Assembly: GCA_023819375.1 (NCBI GenBank)
Contig: JAMWDI010000002.1
Coordinates: 283,901 to 347,900 of the forward strand
Direction: 5' to 3'
DNA: 64,000 nt
From: Candidatus Omnitrophota bacterium
Lineage (GTDB): Bacteria; Ratteibacteria; UBA8468; B48-G9; JAFGKM01
Notes under the pieces: generated by a model
Databases searched by the model: none
Seen by the model: only the letters and a program-made list of their open reading frames with translations
What the model was told of the DNA's origin: nothing
Made by a program: the position numbers and the translations under genes
In this document: positions 17,211-26,009 of the stretch, piece by piece
Position numbering within the stretch: position 1 is the stretch's first letter
How the letters are laid out: each line of letters opens with the position of its first letter

Positions 17211-17821
17211 TATAAAAGATATAATTCAAGTTCTGATCCTACTTCAACCCTTCCCGTTTTAAGAAAATAGTCAAGATTTAAAAGATGCTCAAATTTTTTA
17301 ACAATTTCTTCTGAGAGATTTTTTTCTTTCAATAAAATATTCCTTAAAAATATTTCAATTCCACTAATAAGAACAGTAAAATTTTTCTCTCTTACCTTCA
17401 TATATTCTTTCAAAATTTCAAAAATTTCTTTCTCATCTTTGTTTTTAGTAGAATAAATTTTCTTAAAAAATCTGTTTTCTGGAGAAAGAAATTCTTCTAT
17501 TTTTTGAGAACTTTCTTCAAATGGTGGATTGATAGAAATGCCATAAAGAACCACTAAAACATTTGATGGGATTTTTTGAAGAAATTTATGAAATTTTTCA
17601 CAATCACTTTTTGTGATTTCTTCAACATTTTTTACGATAAAAAGTATTTTTTCAGAAAAAACGGGTTGAAAGGTTAATCCGCTAAGTATTTCCTGAATAG
17701 AATTTCTTTCAGCATCATAAATTTTAACATCAAACTCATCTATGTTATACTTTCTTTTCAGTTCTTCAACCAAATAAGAAAATCTTTCATAATCTCCGAG
17801 AATAACAAAAACATTTTTCAT
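17186..17821 (-). CDS. holA: DNA polymerase III delta subunit-like protein, short
   Basis: Probable clamp-loader delta subunit. The 211 residues are much shorter than the usual 320-340. The N-terminus MKNVFVILGDYERFSYLVEEL and the segment FSEKILFIVKNVEEI, then SNVLVVLYG, match the HolA N-terminal Rossmann-like domain, including the strand pattern before KIPSNVLVV. The helical collar domain appears reduced. The order bamD, lptE, holA next to rpsT supports the call, since leuS-lptE-holA-rpsT neighbourhoods are widespread. It overlaps lptE by 4 bp. Sequence similarity alone is modest, so this is partly a synteny call. Confidence 0.6.
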   Translation of the reverse strand: MKNVFVILGDYERFSYLVEELKRKYNIDEFDVKIYDAERNSIQEILSGLTFQPVFSEKILFIVKNVEEITKSDCEKFHKFLQKIPSNVLVVLYGISINPPFEESSQKIEEFLSPENRFFKKIYSTKNKDEKEIFEILKEYMKVREKNFTVLISGIEIFLRNILLKEKNLSEEIVKKFEHLLNLDYFLKTGRVEVGSELELYLLYYFFSDSS

Positions 17822-18300
17822 TTTTTATTTAGATTTAAGAATTCAAAATATATTTTTTTTGCAATACCTTCAGAAATTCTGCTTAAAATATCTTCTTCTT
17901 TAAACTCCTTATGAATTGAAGTTGAAACTGACTCAACAAGTTCTTTTTCAAAATTTAAATCATTATTTTTAATAGATATCTTAACTTTTATTTCAAATCG
18001 TGCCCCTGAAATTTCATAAATATTTTCCTTTGAATAATAAAGAGGTATTCTTTCAAATTTCAATATTTGTAATTGGCAGACATAATCTGAATTTTCTTTT
18101 GTTTCAGTCAATGTGTATCCAGGATATTTTAAAAAAATCTCTTTGATTTTTTCATTCAAGAAAAAATTTAAACTTGAGTTTAATGTAAAGTTCTCAAATT
18201 TTTCAAAATATATTTTTTTCCCTGCAATATTTTTATTTAAATAACACGAAACGAAAACAAAAAGGAGGCAAAAACTACTTAATATTTTTAACCTTTTCAT
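17818..18300 (-). CDS. lptE: LptE-like outer-membrane lipoprotein
   Basis: Probable plug/partner of LptD in lipopolysaccharide insertion. From ATG 18300 the protein is 160 residues: MKRLKILSSFCLLFVFVSC is a lipoprotein signal with Cys19 as the lipidation site (lipobox VFVSC). The mature part has the alpha/beta pattern of the LptE/RlpB family: IYFEKFENFTLNSSLNFFLNEKI, then YTLTETKENSDYVCQLQILKF, then two more strands and a C-terminal helix. The longest frame begins at 18339 inside bamD. The position between bamD and holA matches the position of lptE in many genomes. No LptD is seen in the window. Confidence 0.65.
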   Translation of the reverse strand: MKRLKILSSFCLLFVFVSCYLNKNIAGKKIYFEKFENFTLNSSLNFFLNEKIKEIFLKYPGYTLTETKENSDYVCQLQILKFERIPLYYSKENIYEISGARFEIKVKISIKNNDLNFEKELVESVSTSIHKEFKEEDILSRISEGIAKKIYFEFLNLNKK

Positions 18301-19234
18301 TGGCAATTTTGCCATATTCTGTCTCAGGAAATTTTTCAATCAATTTTTTATAATAATATATGGCACCTTTATTTTTACCTGCCCTTTCATAATATCTAGC
18401 AATAAGATAATATTTTTCTGCTTCTTTCTTATCAAGTAAATTCTTAATCCCCTCTATTTCATCACTAAATTCACTTTCTGGATATTCAATTGTAAATTCA
18501 ATAATCATTTCTCTTATTTCTTCTATAATATCTGTATCATAGTTTACTTTTGGAATAGAATCTACCATATACTTTATTTTTAAATATTTCGCCTTTTCAG
18601 CAAATTCTGTTTGTGGAAAATTAACTATTATTTTATCAAGGGTCTTGATAGATTCATTATATTCCTTAACTTGATAATAAAATTCAGCAAGGTTAAACAT
18701 CCTTTCAATATTTTCAAATTCATATGGACTATTTTCTATAACCTTATTCATATATTCTGCTCTATCTTTACCTGTAAAAAATTTAAAAATGCCTGTTCTC
18801 TTTTTTTTAAGTTCTGCATCCGCTATTTCTGATTGAAGTTTTATTGCTGGAAAAACAAGTGATGAAGATGGGTGTTCATCAATAATTTTCTGAAAATATT
18901 CAAATGCTTTTTTCATGTCTCCCTTCTCTTTATAAATTTGACCTAAAATAAAACATGATTGTGAAGCATATTCTGATCTTGGATAATGTTTCAAAAGTTT
19001 TTTATGTTCTCTTATTGCATACTCAATTTGCCCATTTTTTCTAAATTCTTCTGCATATTTAAATTGTTCCTCTGGAGTATCTTTTACAGCATACTTGGGA
19101 TTTATCCATCTACCTGTTTGTGGTGTCCATTCCCAGTAAGAATACAAACAAAAAGAAGAAAAAATTAAAAAGATTAAAATTGTTTTTTTCATCATAGATA
19201 AATTTTGCTTTAGAATTTTAATTGTGTCAATCAT
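18275..19234 (-). CDS. bamD: BamD-like outer-membrane assembly TPR protein
   Basis: Component of the BAM complex that inserts beta-barrel proteins into the outer membrane. The hydrophobic signal MMKKTILIFLIFSSFCLYS is followed by YWEWTPQTGRWINPKYAV, a segment typical of BamD-like proteins in PVC-related bacteria, and then about five TPR repeats (from EEQFKYAEEFRKNGQIEYAI to GAIYYYKKLIEKFPETEYG). The start at 19234 has a GGAGG Shine-Dalgarno six bases upstream and overlaps the polA stop by 8 bp, so it is preferred over the longer frame from 19276; ATG 19192 is a further alternative. No canonical lipobox cysteine is evident, so lipidation is doubtful. Confidence 0.78.
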   Translation of the reverse strand: MIDTIKILKQNLSMMKKTILIFLIFSSFCLYSYWEWTPQTGRWINPKYAVKDTPEEQFKYAEEFRKNGQIEYAIREHKKLLKHYPRSEYASQSCFILGQIYKEKGDMKKAFEYFQKIIDEHPSSSLVFPAIKLQSEIADAELKKKRTGIFKFFTGKDRAEYMNKVIENSPYEFENIERMFNLAEFYYQVKEYNESIKTLDKIIVNFPQTEFAEKAKYLKIKYMVDSIPKVNYDTDIIEEIREMIIEFTIEYPESEFSDEIEGIKNLLDKKEAEKYYLIARYYERAGKNKGAIYYYKKLIEKFPETEYGKIANEKVKNIK

Positions 19235-21641
19235 AAATTTCCTCCATTTCAAGAAAGTTTTTACCTCTCTTAACATCTACCTTTAAAGGGACTTTAAGAA
19301 TTACAACATTTTTCATAATTTCCTTTACATATTTTCTTACCTTTTCTTCTTCGTCTGGTGTTACTTCAAAGAGCAGTTCATCATGGATTTGCAATAAAAG
19401 TTTGCTTTTCAGTTTTTCTTCCTTAAATTTTTTATAAATATTATTCATTGCCATTTTTATTATTTCAGCAGCAGTCCCCTGTATTGGCATATTTATGGCA
19501 ACTCTTTTTCCAAATTCTCTTTCATTTTTATTTGAACTTCTAATTTCAGGGATATATCTTCTTCTTTTCATTAATGTTTCAACATATCCTTTTTCTTCTG
19601 CTTTTTTTACAATCTCATCAATATATTCTTTTACTTTTTTAAACCTTTCAAAATATTTTTTTATAAAATATGAACTTTCTTCAATAGGTATTCCCAGTTC
19701 TTGAGACAAACCATGTGCACTCATTCCATATATAATACCAAAATTGATTGTTTTAGCAAGCCTTCTTTTTTCTTCTTTTGAAAGTTCCTTTAAATTGACC
19801 GGAGAAAAAAGTGAATCAAAGGAAAAAATAAGTTCTCCTGTTTCCTCATGAATATCTTTATCTTTTTCAAAACTCTCAATCAATACTGGATCTTCTGAAA
19901 AATGTGCAAGAACTCTTAATTCAATCTGGCTGTAATCAAAAGAATAAAGAATATTCTCCCCCTCAGAACAAAAACCTTTTCTAATTAAAGAACCTGTTTG
20001 TGTTCTAATTGGTAAATTCTGCAAATTTGGATTGGAACAGGTCAATCTTCCAGTAGATGTTGAAACTTGACTAAAAGTTGGATAAATTCTACCCGTTTTT
20101 TCATCTACATATTCTAAAATTCCTTCAATGTATGTAGATTTTATCTTATAAAGTTCTCTATATTGAAGAAGATACTGTGGCAGTGGATGTAAAGACGCAA
20201 GTTCTTTTAAAACAGACGTTTCTGTTGAATAAGCAGTTTTTGTTTTTTTTATAACAGGTAATTTAAGTTTTTCATAAAGTATTTCACAAATTTGAGTTGG
20301 TGAATTTAAATTGAAAACATCTCCTGCCAAAGAAAAAATTTTTTCTTTTATTTCATCTATTTCTTTATCAATCTTTTTTTCAAGTTCTTTAAGATACTCT
20401 CTATCAACCTTTATACCATTTGTTTCCATCCAGACAAGAACATCTATAAGTGGCATCTCCACATCTCTAAATAGTTTTTCCATTTCAAATTCACTTAGTA
20501 ACTTTTCATATTTTTCCTTAAGTTTAAACAAATCTTTTTCGTAAATAAATTTTCCTGTTAAATGCCTTGCAATAGAAAAATCAAATTCAACATTTTTAAG
20601 ATAAATCCCTTCTTTTTTCAATTCAATAATTTTATCTTTCATATCAAATCCAATTTTTCCTATTTTTTCATTTTCAAGAACTTCTTTATAAAAATCTTTA
20701 TTTCTCTTTATTTTTCCATATTCTAAAATTTCGCCTGTAGAAAAACCAATATAGTTTTCTAAATTTTCTAAAGTTTCAATTCCTTTATAAATTTCTTTCA
20801 ATACATCTTTAAATTTTTTAAATTCAAACATTTCAAACAACTCAACCAACTTTATAATGTCGGGTTCATTTCTTTTTATATTTTCAAGTTTTATTTCATC
20901 AAAAATTTCTCTATTTAATTTTGCTAACTCTTTACTCAAAAAAGCCTTATCTTTATTCTTTTCAAGTTTTTCTCTCAAACTTCTGGGTTCTATTTTTTCT
21001 AAATTTTCATAAATCTCTTCAAGAGAAGAATATTTTAAAAGAAGCAAAGATGCTGTTTTTTCGCCAATTCCTGGAACTCCAGGAATATTATCTGAAGCAT
21101 CTCCTGCAAGAGCAATAAAATCAACTATCTTAGAAGGTTCAAAACCATATTTTTCAAGAAATTTCTTTTTATCTATTATTTCATAGTTGACTGGATTAAT
21201 AATAAAGACATTTTCAGAAATTAACTGAAAAATATCTTTATCACTTGTCACTATATAAATTTCACAATTCAATCCTTTTAATTTCTCCACATAACTGCTT
21301 ATTAAATCATCACTTTCAAATCCCTCTTTTTCAATATACTTAATGCCAAAACATTTAATAATTTCTTTAATTTTATTTATTTGTCCCGATAATTCGTCAG
21401 GCATAGGTTTTCTTTTTTCCTTATATTTTTCAAAAGTTTTATGTCTGAATGTTGGAACTGCAAGGTCAAAAAAGACTGCAATATATTCAGGGTTTTTTTC
21501 TTTTAGAATTTTAAGTAAAACAGAAGTAAAGCCATAAATTGCATTGGTTAAAATTCCTGTCGTTGTTTTTAACTCTGGCAATGCATAGAAACATCTATAA
21601 GCAATTCCAGTTCCATCTATAAGATAAACAATATTCTTCAT
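19227..21641 (-). CDS. polA: DNA polymerase I with degenerate proofreading domain
   Basis: Repair and Okazaki-fragment polymerase, 804 residues. Residues 1-285 are a full 5'-3' exonuclease (FEN-like) with FFDLAVPTFRH, FESDDLISSY, TSDKD and GDASDNIPGVPGIGEKTA. Residues about 295-385 are a shrunken remnant of the 3'-5' exonuclease domain: the DxE metal motif is absent, so proofreading is not expected. Residues about 390-804 are the polymerase with motif A DYSQIELR (569-576), motif B RRLAKTINFGIIYG (626-639) and motif C QIHDELLFE (751-759). It lies between gspM and bamD with 4- and 8-bp overlaps, which puts a replication gene inside an envelope gene run. Confidence 0.97.
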   Translation of the reverse strand: MKNIVYLIDGTGIAYRCFYALPELKTTTGILTNAIYGFTSVLLKILKEKNPEYIAVFFDLAVPTFRHKTFEKYKEKRKPMPDELSGQINKIKEIIKCFGIKYIEKEGFESDDLISSYVEKLKGLNCEIYIVTSDKDIFQLISENVFIINPVNYEIIDKKKFLEKYGFEPSKIVDFIALAGDASDNIPGVPGIGEKTASLLLLKYSSLEEIYENLEKIEPRSLREKLEKNKDKAFLSKELAKLNREIFDEIKLENIKRNEPDIIKLVELFEMFEFKKFKDVLKEIYKGIETLENLENYIGFSTGEILEYGKIKRNKDFYKEVLENEKIGKIGFDMKDKIIELKKEGIYLKNVEFDFSIARHLTGKFIYEKDLFKLKEKYEKLLSEFEMEKLFRDVEMPLIDVLVWMETNGIKVDREYLKELEKKIDKEIDEIKEKIFSLAGDVFNLNSPTQICEILYEKLKLPVIKKTKTAYSTETSVLKELASLHPLPQYLLQYRELYKIKSTYIEGILEYVDEKTGRIYPTFSQVSTSTGRLTCSNPNLQNLPIRTQTGSLIRKGFCSEGENILYSFDYSQIELRVLAHFSEDPVLIESFEKDKDIHEETGELIFSFDSLFSPVNLKELSKEEKRRLAKTINFGIIYGMSAHGLSQELGIPIEESSYFIKKYFERFKKVKEYIDEIVKKAEEKGYVETLMKRRRYIPEIRSSNKNEREFGKRVAINMPIQGTAAEIIKMAMNNIYKKFKEEKLKSKLLLQIHDELLFEVTPDEEEKVRKYVKEIMKNVVILKVPLKVDVKRGKNFLEMEEIYD

Positions 21642-22141
21642 TTTAAATCTTCTTTTTTCTTCAAACAGGTTATAATCATTGATAAATTTAAAAGATATGG
21701 TTTATTTTTGTCTCTCGATATTTCAAACCTCGTTATATAAACTCCTTTTGTTTTTTCTATCATTTCAAGTATAGAAAGAAGTTGTTCTAAATTTATCAAA
21801 TTCAGATTAAACTGAATTTTTTCTAAATTATATCCAGAAAGTTCTTCAGATGGGAGAATTTTAATTTCTCCAACGTTTCCTTTTAAATTAAACTTGTCTA
21901 TTAAATTATTAAGGTATGTAAAGAAAGAAAAATTTTTATCTACAATTTTAAAAGAAACCATTTCATCCTTTTTTAAATTCTTATATTTTTCGCAAAGTTC
22001 AAGAAATTCTCTGTATTCTTTTTCTTTTTTTTCAATAAGTGCTTCTAAGTTTTTAATTTTTCTCTTATTCGGAGAATAAATAAATTGATATTCAAAAATG
22101 ATTATGAAAAGTAACAATAAAATCAAAATTTTTCTGTCCAT
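21638..22141 (-). CDS. gspM: GspM/PilO-like inner-membrane assembly protein
   Basis: 167-residue bitopic membrane protein: one N-terminal transmembrane helix (ILILLLLFIIIFEYQFIY), a coiled coil (about 24-60), and a small periplasmic alpha/beta domain with ferredoxin-like pattern ending in ISRDKNKPYLLNLSMIIT. This is the architecture of GspM and PilO, partners of GspL/PilN in the inner-membrane platform. Position at the end of gspD-to-gspL and overlap with gspL support GspM. Sequence conservation in this family is low, so the call rests on architecture and order. Confidence 0.75.
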   Translation of the reverse strand: MDRKILILLLLFIIIFEYQFIYSPNKRKIKNLEALIEKKEKEYREFLELCEKYKNLKKDEMVSFKIVDKNFSFFTYLNNLIDKFNLKGNVGEIKILPSEELSGYNLEKIQFNLNLINLEQLLSILEMIEKTKGVYITRFEISRDKNKPYLLNLSMIITCLKKKEDLK

Positions 22142-23355
22142 TATTCCACCATTTTTAACAACAAATTAAATTTGACTTTATTTTCTTTTGTAACAGAAAT
22201 GCCTGAAATTTCAAAATCACTAAAAATTTTTGATTTTTTAACATTTTCCTTAATTCTATCAATATCTTTGAGGTTATTAATACTTCCAGTTAAATATATA
22301 TTACCATCTACAAATGTAAATTCTTCTATTTCAGTCCCTGTATCTTCAGGAAACAAAAGTGTTACTTCTTCTAAAATTTTTATAATTGATTTTTCGGATA
22401 AAGAAATTTTTGTAGATATATCAGTCTGTAAAATTTTTTCTTTTATTTGAACAAGTGGATTTATTATTTTTTTTGTTTCTGGAAAGATAGACTTAAAAAT
22501 ATTTTCCATTTTCTGATTAATCTCTTCAATTTTTTTCTCCTTTTTGTTTTTTTCAAAATAAGGAGTTATAAAAAAGAAAGATAGAAAAAATAAAAATGCA
22601 AGATAGAAAAGATATTCAAAACTGAAAGTTTTGCGATAGATAAAAATGGGTTCAAAATTAACTTTTTGTATTTTTTTTATTTCCTTCAATATATCATTAA
22701 ACTTTTTTTCTGTAATAAACTTCAATTCTTCAAATTTTAAATCTTCAAAAGTTTCTTTCTTCCCTATGTAGTAAACTGGTAATTTTTTTGATGAAAGAAT
22801 TAAGTTAAGTACTTCCACAAGGTTGCCCTTTAAATCTTCTGAAAAATATGAATAAACATTTGAAAGAACCCCATTTTCAATTACATTAAGAATAAAGTAA
22901 TTATCTTCAACAAAAATTCCTATAAAATTTTCTCCAATTATCTTTGTTTTCAAAAAATTTAAAAGCAAAATTGTATCTATTGAAAAATAATATTTTACTT
23001 TATTTGCTTCAAAAATTTTTTTAAAATATTCAAGTTTTTCTTTTTCAATCGCGAAAACATTAACAGAAGTTTTATTTTCTTTGAGATAATTATATTCAAA
23101 ATAAAAATAAAAACTGTCAGATGACTTTGGCAATTTACCTTCAATTTCTTGTCCTATAATAAGTCCTATTTTCTTTTTATCCTTAAAATCAAATTCAACT
23201 TTTCTAAAATAAACATTTAGTTTTGAAAAAATAAGAAAAAATGTATTTTTTTTATTTTCTCTCACAAAGTCCTCAAATTTTTCAATTAAAACATCTTCCT
23301 TGTTTTCCTTTAAATAATAAATTTTTTCTCCCTTAAGATATAGAAAAATATTCAT
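22141..23355 (-). CDS. gspL: GspL-like type II secretion platform protein
   Basis: 404-residue protein. The first 230 residues resemble the actin-like cytoplasmic domain of GspL/PilM but lack clear ATP-binding motifs, as GspL does. A transmembrane helix follows at about 248-266 (YLFYLAFLFFLSFFFITPYF). The periplasmic part has a coiled coil and a ferredoxin-like domain (EFTFVDGNIYLTGSINNL). In T2SS this links the ATPase GspE to GspM and the pseudopilus. It overlaps gspK by 4 bp and shares one base with gspM. The locus also has a PilM/N fusion, so two GspL-type proteins may compete or cooperate at the platform. Confidence 0.75.
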   Translation of the reverse strand: MNIFLYLKGEKIYYLKENKEDVLIEKFEDFVRENKKNTFFLIFSKLNVYFRKVEFDFKDKKKIGLIIGQEIEGKLPKSSDSFYFYFEYNYLKENKTSVNVFAIEKEKLEYFKKIFEANKVKYYFSIDTILLLNFLKTKIIGENFIGIFVEDNYFILNVIENGVLSNVYSYFSEDLKGNLVEVLNLILSSKKLPVYYIGKKETFEDLKFEELKFITEKKFNDILKEIKKIQKVNFEPIFIYRKTFSFEYLFYLAFLFFLSFFFITPYFEKNKKEKKIEEINQKMENIFKSIFPETKKIINPLVQIKEKILQTDISTKISLSEKSIIKILEEVTLLFPEDTGTEIEEFTFVDGNIYLTGSINNLKDIDRIKENVKKSKIFSDFEISGISVTKENKVKFNLLLKMVE

Positions 23356-24254
23356 AATATACCTTTTCTAATCAATTCTATATTTTTGTCTTTCTTGAAA
23401 ATTCCCTCTTTTTCTCTCTCGTCTTCTCCATTTTTTTTCAAAAAAATTGAAACTTTAAAATAATTACTTTTATATTTGATCAAATTTCTATACTTCAAAA
23501 ATGCTTCTCTATTTATTTCAATTAAAAATCTTTCATTTAAAGGTCTATAATCTCTTTCTGCAAGAATTCTATCAACTTGATTTTTTGTAAAACCCATTGC
23601 ATTTATAATTTCGCCCTTGCAAGTATTTATATTTATTTTATCATCAGAATATATTGTTATAAAATTTAAAATCCCTTTCTTCTCTTCAGTCCCTTCAAGA
23701 ATATCTTTTTCAAATCCTTTTATAAAAGAAAGTTCTCTAAGAGACAAAAGGTTTCTATTGGGTGGAGCAAATTTAAACCCTATAGAATGATAATAACTGC
23801 TTTCTGCTCCAAAGGGTCTCGGTAAATTATCTTCATCTATCCAGTCAAGAAAACAATCTACTAATGAAAAGGGATATCCTAAAACCACAATAAGATTTTT
23901 AAAAATTTCTAAAAGTGTTTCATTTGTTTTCCCTTTTTCTTCTAAAATTTTATTAAGATTTATTTTTGAATTTTCATCTGTAATAACTATCCTAATTTGA
24001 TAATTTCCTATTTTAAAAATTCTTTCTTTTGCCCAATTTTCTCCAATCCAATCAAAATTATTTTTATCATTTTCAAGTATTTTTTTGGCAACTTCAAATC
24101 CTATATCAAATATTCTTTCAATTTCAATTTCGTCATATTTTTTCTTAAAAGATTCCAGATATTTTTCAGTCCTGAAATTTAAAAAAAGAAGCAGTGAAGC
24201 AAAAGCAAGAGATATTCCCAAAATATAAATCAAAATAAACCCCTTTTTATTCAT
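23352..24254 (-). CDS. gspK: GspK-like minor pseudopilin
   Basis: Tip pseudopilin of the type II secretion system. From ATG 24254 the leader is MNKKGFILIYILGISLAF, cleaved before Phe; position 5 is Ile/Leu rather than Glu, the exception that marks GspK. The large insertion domain is visible with DWIDEDNLPRPFGAES, and KININTCKGEIINAMGF precedes a helix-hairpin-helix-like region. About 300 residues is typical. The ATG overlaps the gspJ stop by 8 bp; the GTG at 24266 would add four residues before the leader and is less likely. Confidence 0.9.
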   Translation of the reverse strand: MNKKGFILIYILGISLAFASLLLFLNFRTEKYLESFKKKYDEIEIERIFDIGFEVAKKILENDKNNFDWIGENWAKERIFKIGNYQIRIVITDENSKINLNKILEEKGKTNETLLEIFKNLIVVLGYPFSLVDCFLDWIDEDNLPRPFGAESSYYHSIGFKFAPPNRNLLSLRELSFIKGFEKDILEGTEEKKGILNFITIYSDDKININTCKGEIINAMGFTKNQVDRILAERDYRPLNERFLIEINREAFLKYRNLIKYKSNYFKVSIFLKKNGEDEREKEGIFKKDKNIELIRKGIL

Positions 24255-24759
24255 TTTTTTTCTCACGTCTTAAATAGATGGGATAGAAAATTTTAAAATC
24301 CTGAAGTAATACTTCGATAGCAATTGCCTCTGGTTTTTTGTTTTCTTCTGCTTCATATTTCCACTCATTATTTACAAAAAAGAAAAAATTAATATCTTCT
24401 GCATTAAAAACAGGTAATGTAAATTCATATCCTGTAAAAATGTTTTTTTCCTTTCTCAAAAGAATGCCATTTTTAATTTTATATATAAGTTCTACAGGAC
24501 AATCTTTATCAGGAAAAACTGTTTTGAAATTAATCTCTTTTGAGTTAAAATAAACATTTTCCCAGTCACAAATACCTTCAATTTCTGATTTAAAATGGAA
24601 CAAAAAATTTAAAAGTTTTTCATTGCCTTCAATTTTTTTTTCTGTATTAACAATATCTTTTTGAAGTGAAAAAAATGTCCTTTGAATAAGAAGAAAACTT
24701 AAAGCAATAATTGCAAGAGATATTAAAATTTCTATAAGTGTAAATCCTCTTTTTTTCAT
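24247..24759 (-). CDS. gspJ: GspJ-like minor pseudopilin
   Basis: 170 residues with the pseudopilin leader MKKRGFTLIEILISLAIIAL (cleavage G/F, Glu5). The globular part ends with KKPEAIAIEVLLQDFKIFYPIYL, where GspJ proteins have a P-x-ai-v-l strand. The position after gspI and before gspK, and the length, fit GspJ. It overlaps both neighbours (4 bp with gspI, 8 bp with gspK). Confidence 0.82.
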   Translation of the reverse strand: MKKRGFTLIEILISLAIIALSFLLIQRTFFSLQKDIVNTEKKIEGNEKLLNFLFHFKSEIEGICDWENVYFNSKEINFKTVFPDKDCPVELIYKIKNGILLRKEKNIFTGYEFTLPVFNAEDINFFFFVNNEWKYEAEENKKPEAIAIEVLLQDFKIFYPIYLRREKKNE

Positions 24760-25130
24760 TTTTTCTTTTCCACTTTCAAAAATGGTAAAAGCGTTTGGTA
24801 AGAATCAGTAGGTCCAGTAATAGTTAGTCTATAAGGTATAAACTCTATCTCTTCTATTGTATCATAAAGAATAATATCAGAAAGTTCAATTTCCCATTTA
24901 AAATTTGTATCAGAATAAATTCCATTCATTTCTTCAATTTCCTTATTTTCCAGTTTTAATTCTTGAATTTTTGATTCTGAAAAGATTAAAAAAAATATTC
25001 TGTCATTTACTATTTTTATATTCTTCAAACATGTAAGAAAGGAAGAAAAACATGTAATAGCCACTATACCAAATAATCCAATAGCAATCATAATTTCGAG
25101 AAAAGTAAAACCCTTCTTAAATGCTTTCAA
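24756..25130 (-). CDS. gspI: GspI-like minor pseudopilin
   Basis: 124 residues, the usual small size of GspI, with the leader MKAFKKGFTFLEIMIAIGLFGIVA (cleavage G/F, Glu5 kept). It follows gspH with a 14-bp overlap and precedes gspJ. GspI, GspJ and GspK form the tip complex of the pseudopilus. Confidence 0.82.
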   Translation of the reverse strand: MKAFKKGFTFLEIMIAIGLFGIVAITCFSSFLTCLKNIKIVNDRIFFLIFSESKIQELKLENKEIEEMNGIYSDTNFKWEIELSDIILYDTIEEIEFIPYRLTITGPTDSYQTLLPFLKVEKKK

Positions 25131-25577
25131 ATTGTATTTCTCCTTTTAAAACTTGAACATCTAAAAAGGGATCACTAAAAATTGTATAAAAGTTATTAAT
25201 ATTATCCCGCAAATATAAAAGTAAAAAACTTTTTCTTTTTCCTGGCTTAATTTTGAAAAAAATAACACCATTTCTTTTCTCTTCGTATTCATTTTTTGCA
25301 AAATAGAAATCATAACTACAACTTAAAATTTCTGAAATTCTTCCATCTTCATTTTCATACCAAAAAGTATTGTTATCAAGGTCAAAATAAAAATATACAT
25401 TCTCTTTATTCTCATCTGCAAATTTTTCTCCCTTTTTTATCTCTTCAAGAATTTTCAACAGTTCTTCATTGTAAAATTCTGGAATTAAAACTTTAATGGA
25501 AGGGAAAATTAAAGAAAAAAAAAGGAAATTATTATGATTACAACAAATATTTCAAAAAGTGTAAATCCTTTATTCAA
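25117..25577 (-). CDS. gspH: GspH-like minor pseudopilin, split by a -1 frameshift at a T9 run
   Basis: Two pieces make one pseudopilin. The first frame starts at TTG 25577 (overlapping the gspG stop) and reads (M)NKGFTLFEIFVVIIIISFFFL, a normal leader and hydrophobic helix, then meets a TAA at 25511-25509. The second frame, open to 25117, supplies the C-terminal globular domain (IKVLIPEFYNEELLKILEEI onward, to GEIQFESI). The break coincides with nine consecutive T on the coding strand (25523-25515). One extra T would join the frames into a protein of about 150 residues, the usual GspH length. The cause may be a homopolymer sequencing error, transcriptional slippage, -1 ribosomal frameshifting, or true inactivation. 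Order gspG-H-I supports GspH. Confidence 0.75.
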
Positions 25578-26001
25578 TTTGTGAACTTGATATATCTGCA
25601 TCTGGCCCTTCTCCTCCTTCTTTTCCGTCTCTTCCATAGGAAATGATTTCATAATCTTCGCCATTTCTACCAGGACTTAAATAAATATAATCATTACCCC
25701 ATGGATCTTTAGGAATAGTTGGTTTATCAAGATATCCTCCTTCCCTCCATTTCTCTGGAATACGACCAGTTGTTGGTTTTTCTATCAATGCCTTAAGCCC
25801 TTGTTCAGTTGAAGGATAAAATCCATTATCAATATAAAATAATTTCAAAGCATTTTCAAAACTTTTTATTTGAATCTTTGCAGTAGTTATTTTGGCATCA
25901 TCCACTCTTTTCATATAAGATGGCATAATAATCACTGCAAGCATTCCAATTATTATAATCACAACCATCAACTCTATAAAAGTGAAACCTTTTTTATTCA
26001 T
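25570..26001 (-). CDS. gspG: GspG major pseudopilin
   Basis: Major subunit of the T2SS pseudopilus. The 143 residues have the leader MNKKGFTFIELMVVIIIIGM (G/F cleavage, Glu5) and the classical GspG middle and tail: FYPSTEQGLKALIEKP, GYLDKPTIPKDPWGNDYIYLSPG and YEIISYGRDGKEGGEGPDADI. Conserved residues for calcium binding near the C-terminus are present. It lies 8 bp after gspF. Confidence 0.97.
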   Translation of the reverse strand: MNKKGFTFIELMVVIIIIGMLAVIIMPSYMKRVDDAKITTAKIQIKSFENALKLFYIDNGFYPSTEQGLKALIEKPTTGRIPEKWREGGYLDKPTIPKDPWGNDYIYLSPGRNGEDYEIISYGRDGKEGGEGPDADISSSQIE

Positions 26002-26009
26002 TGAAATTC

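Noticed and set aside
20211-20240. Fourth ECF-type site inside polA (CGTC with an AAAAC 17 bp upstream on the minus strand)
   Set aside because: The -35 half is AAAAAC rather than CTAAAC and the site is in the middle of a coding region with no downstream start nearby.
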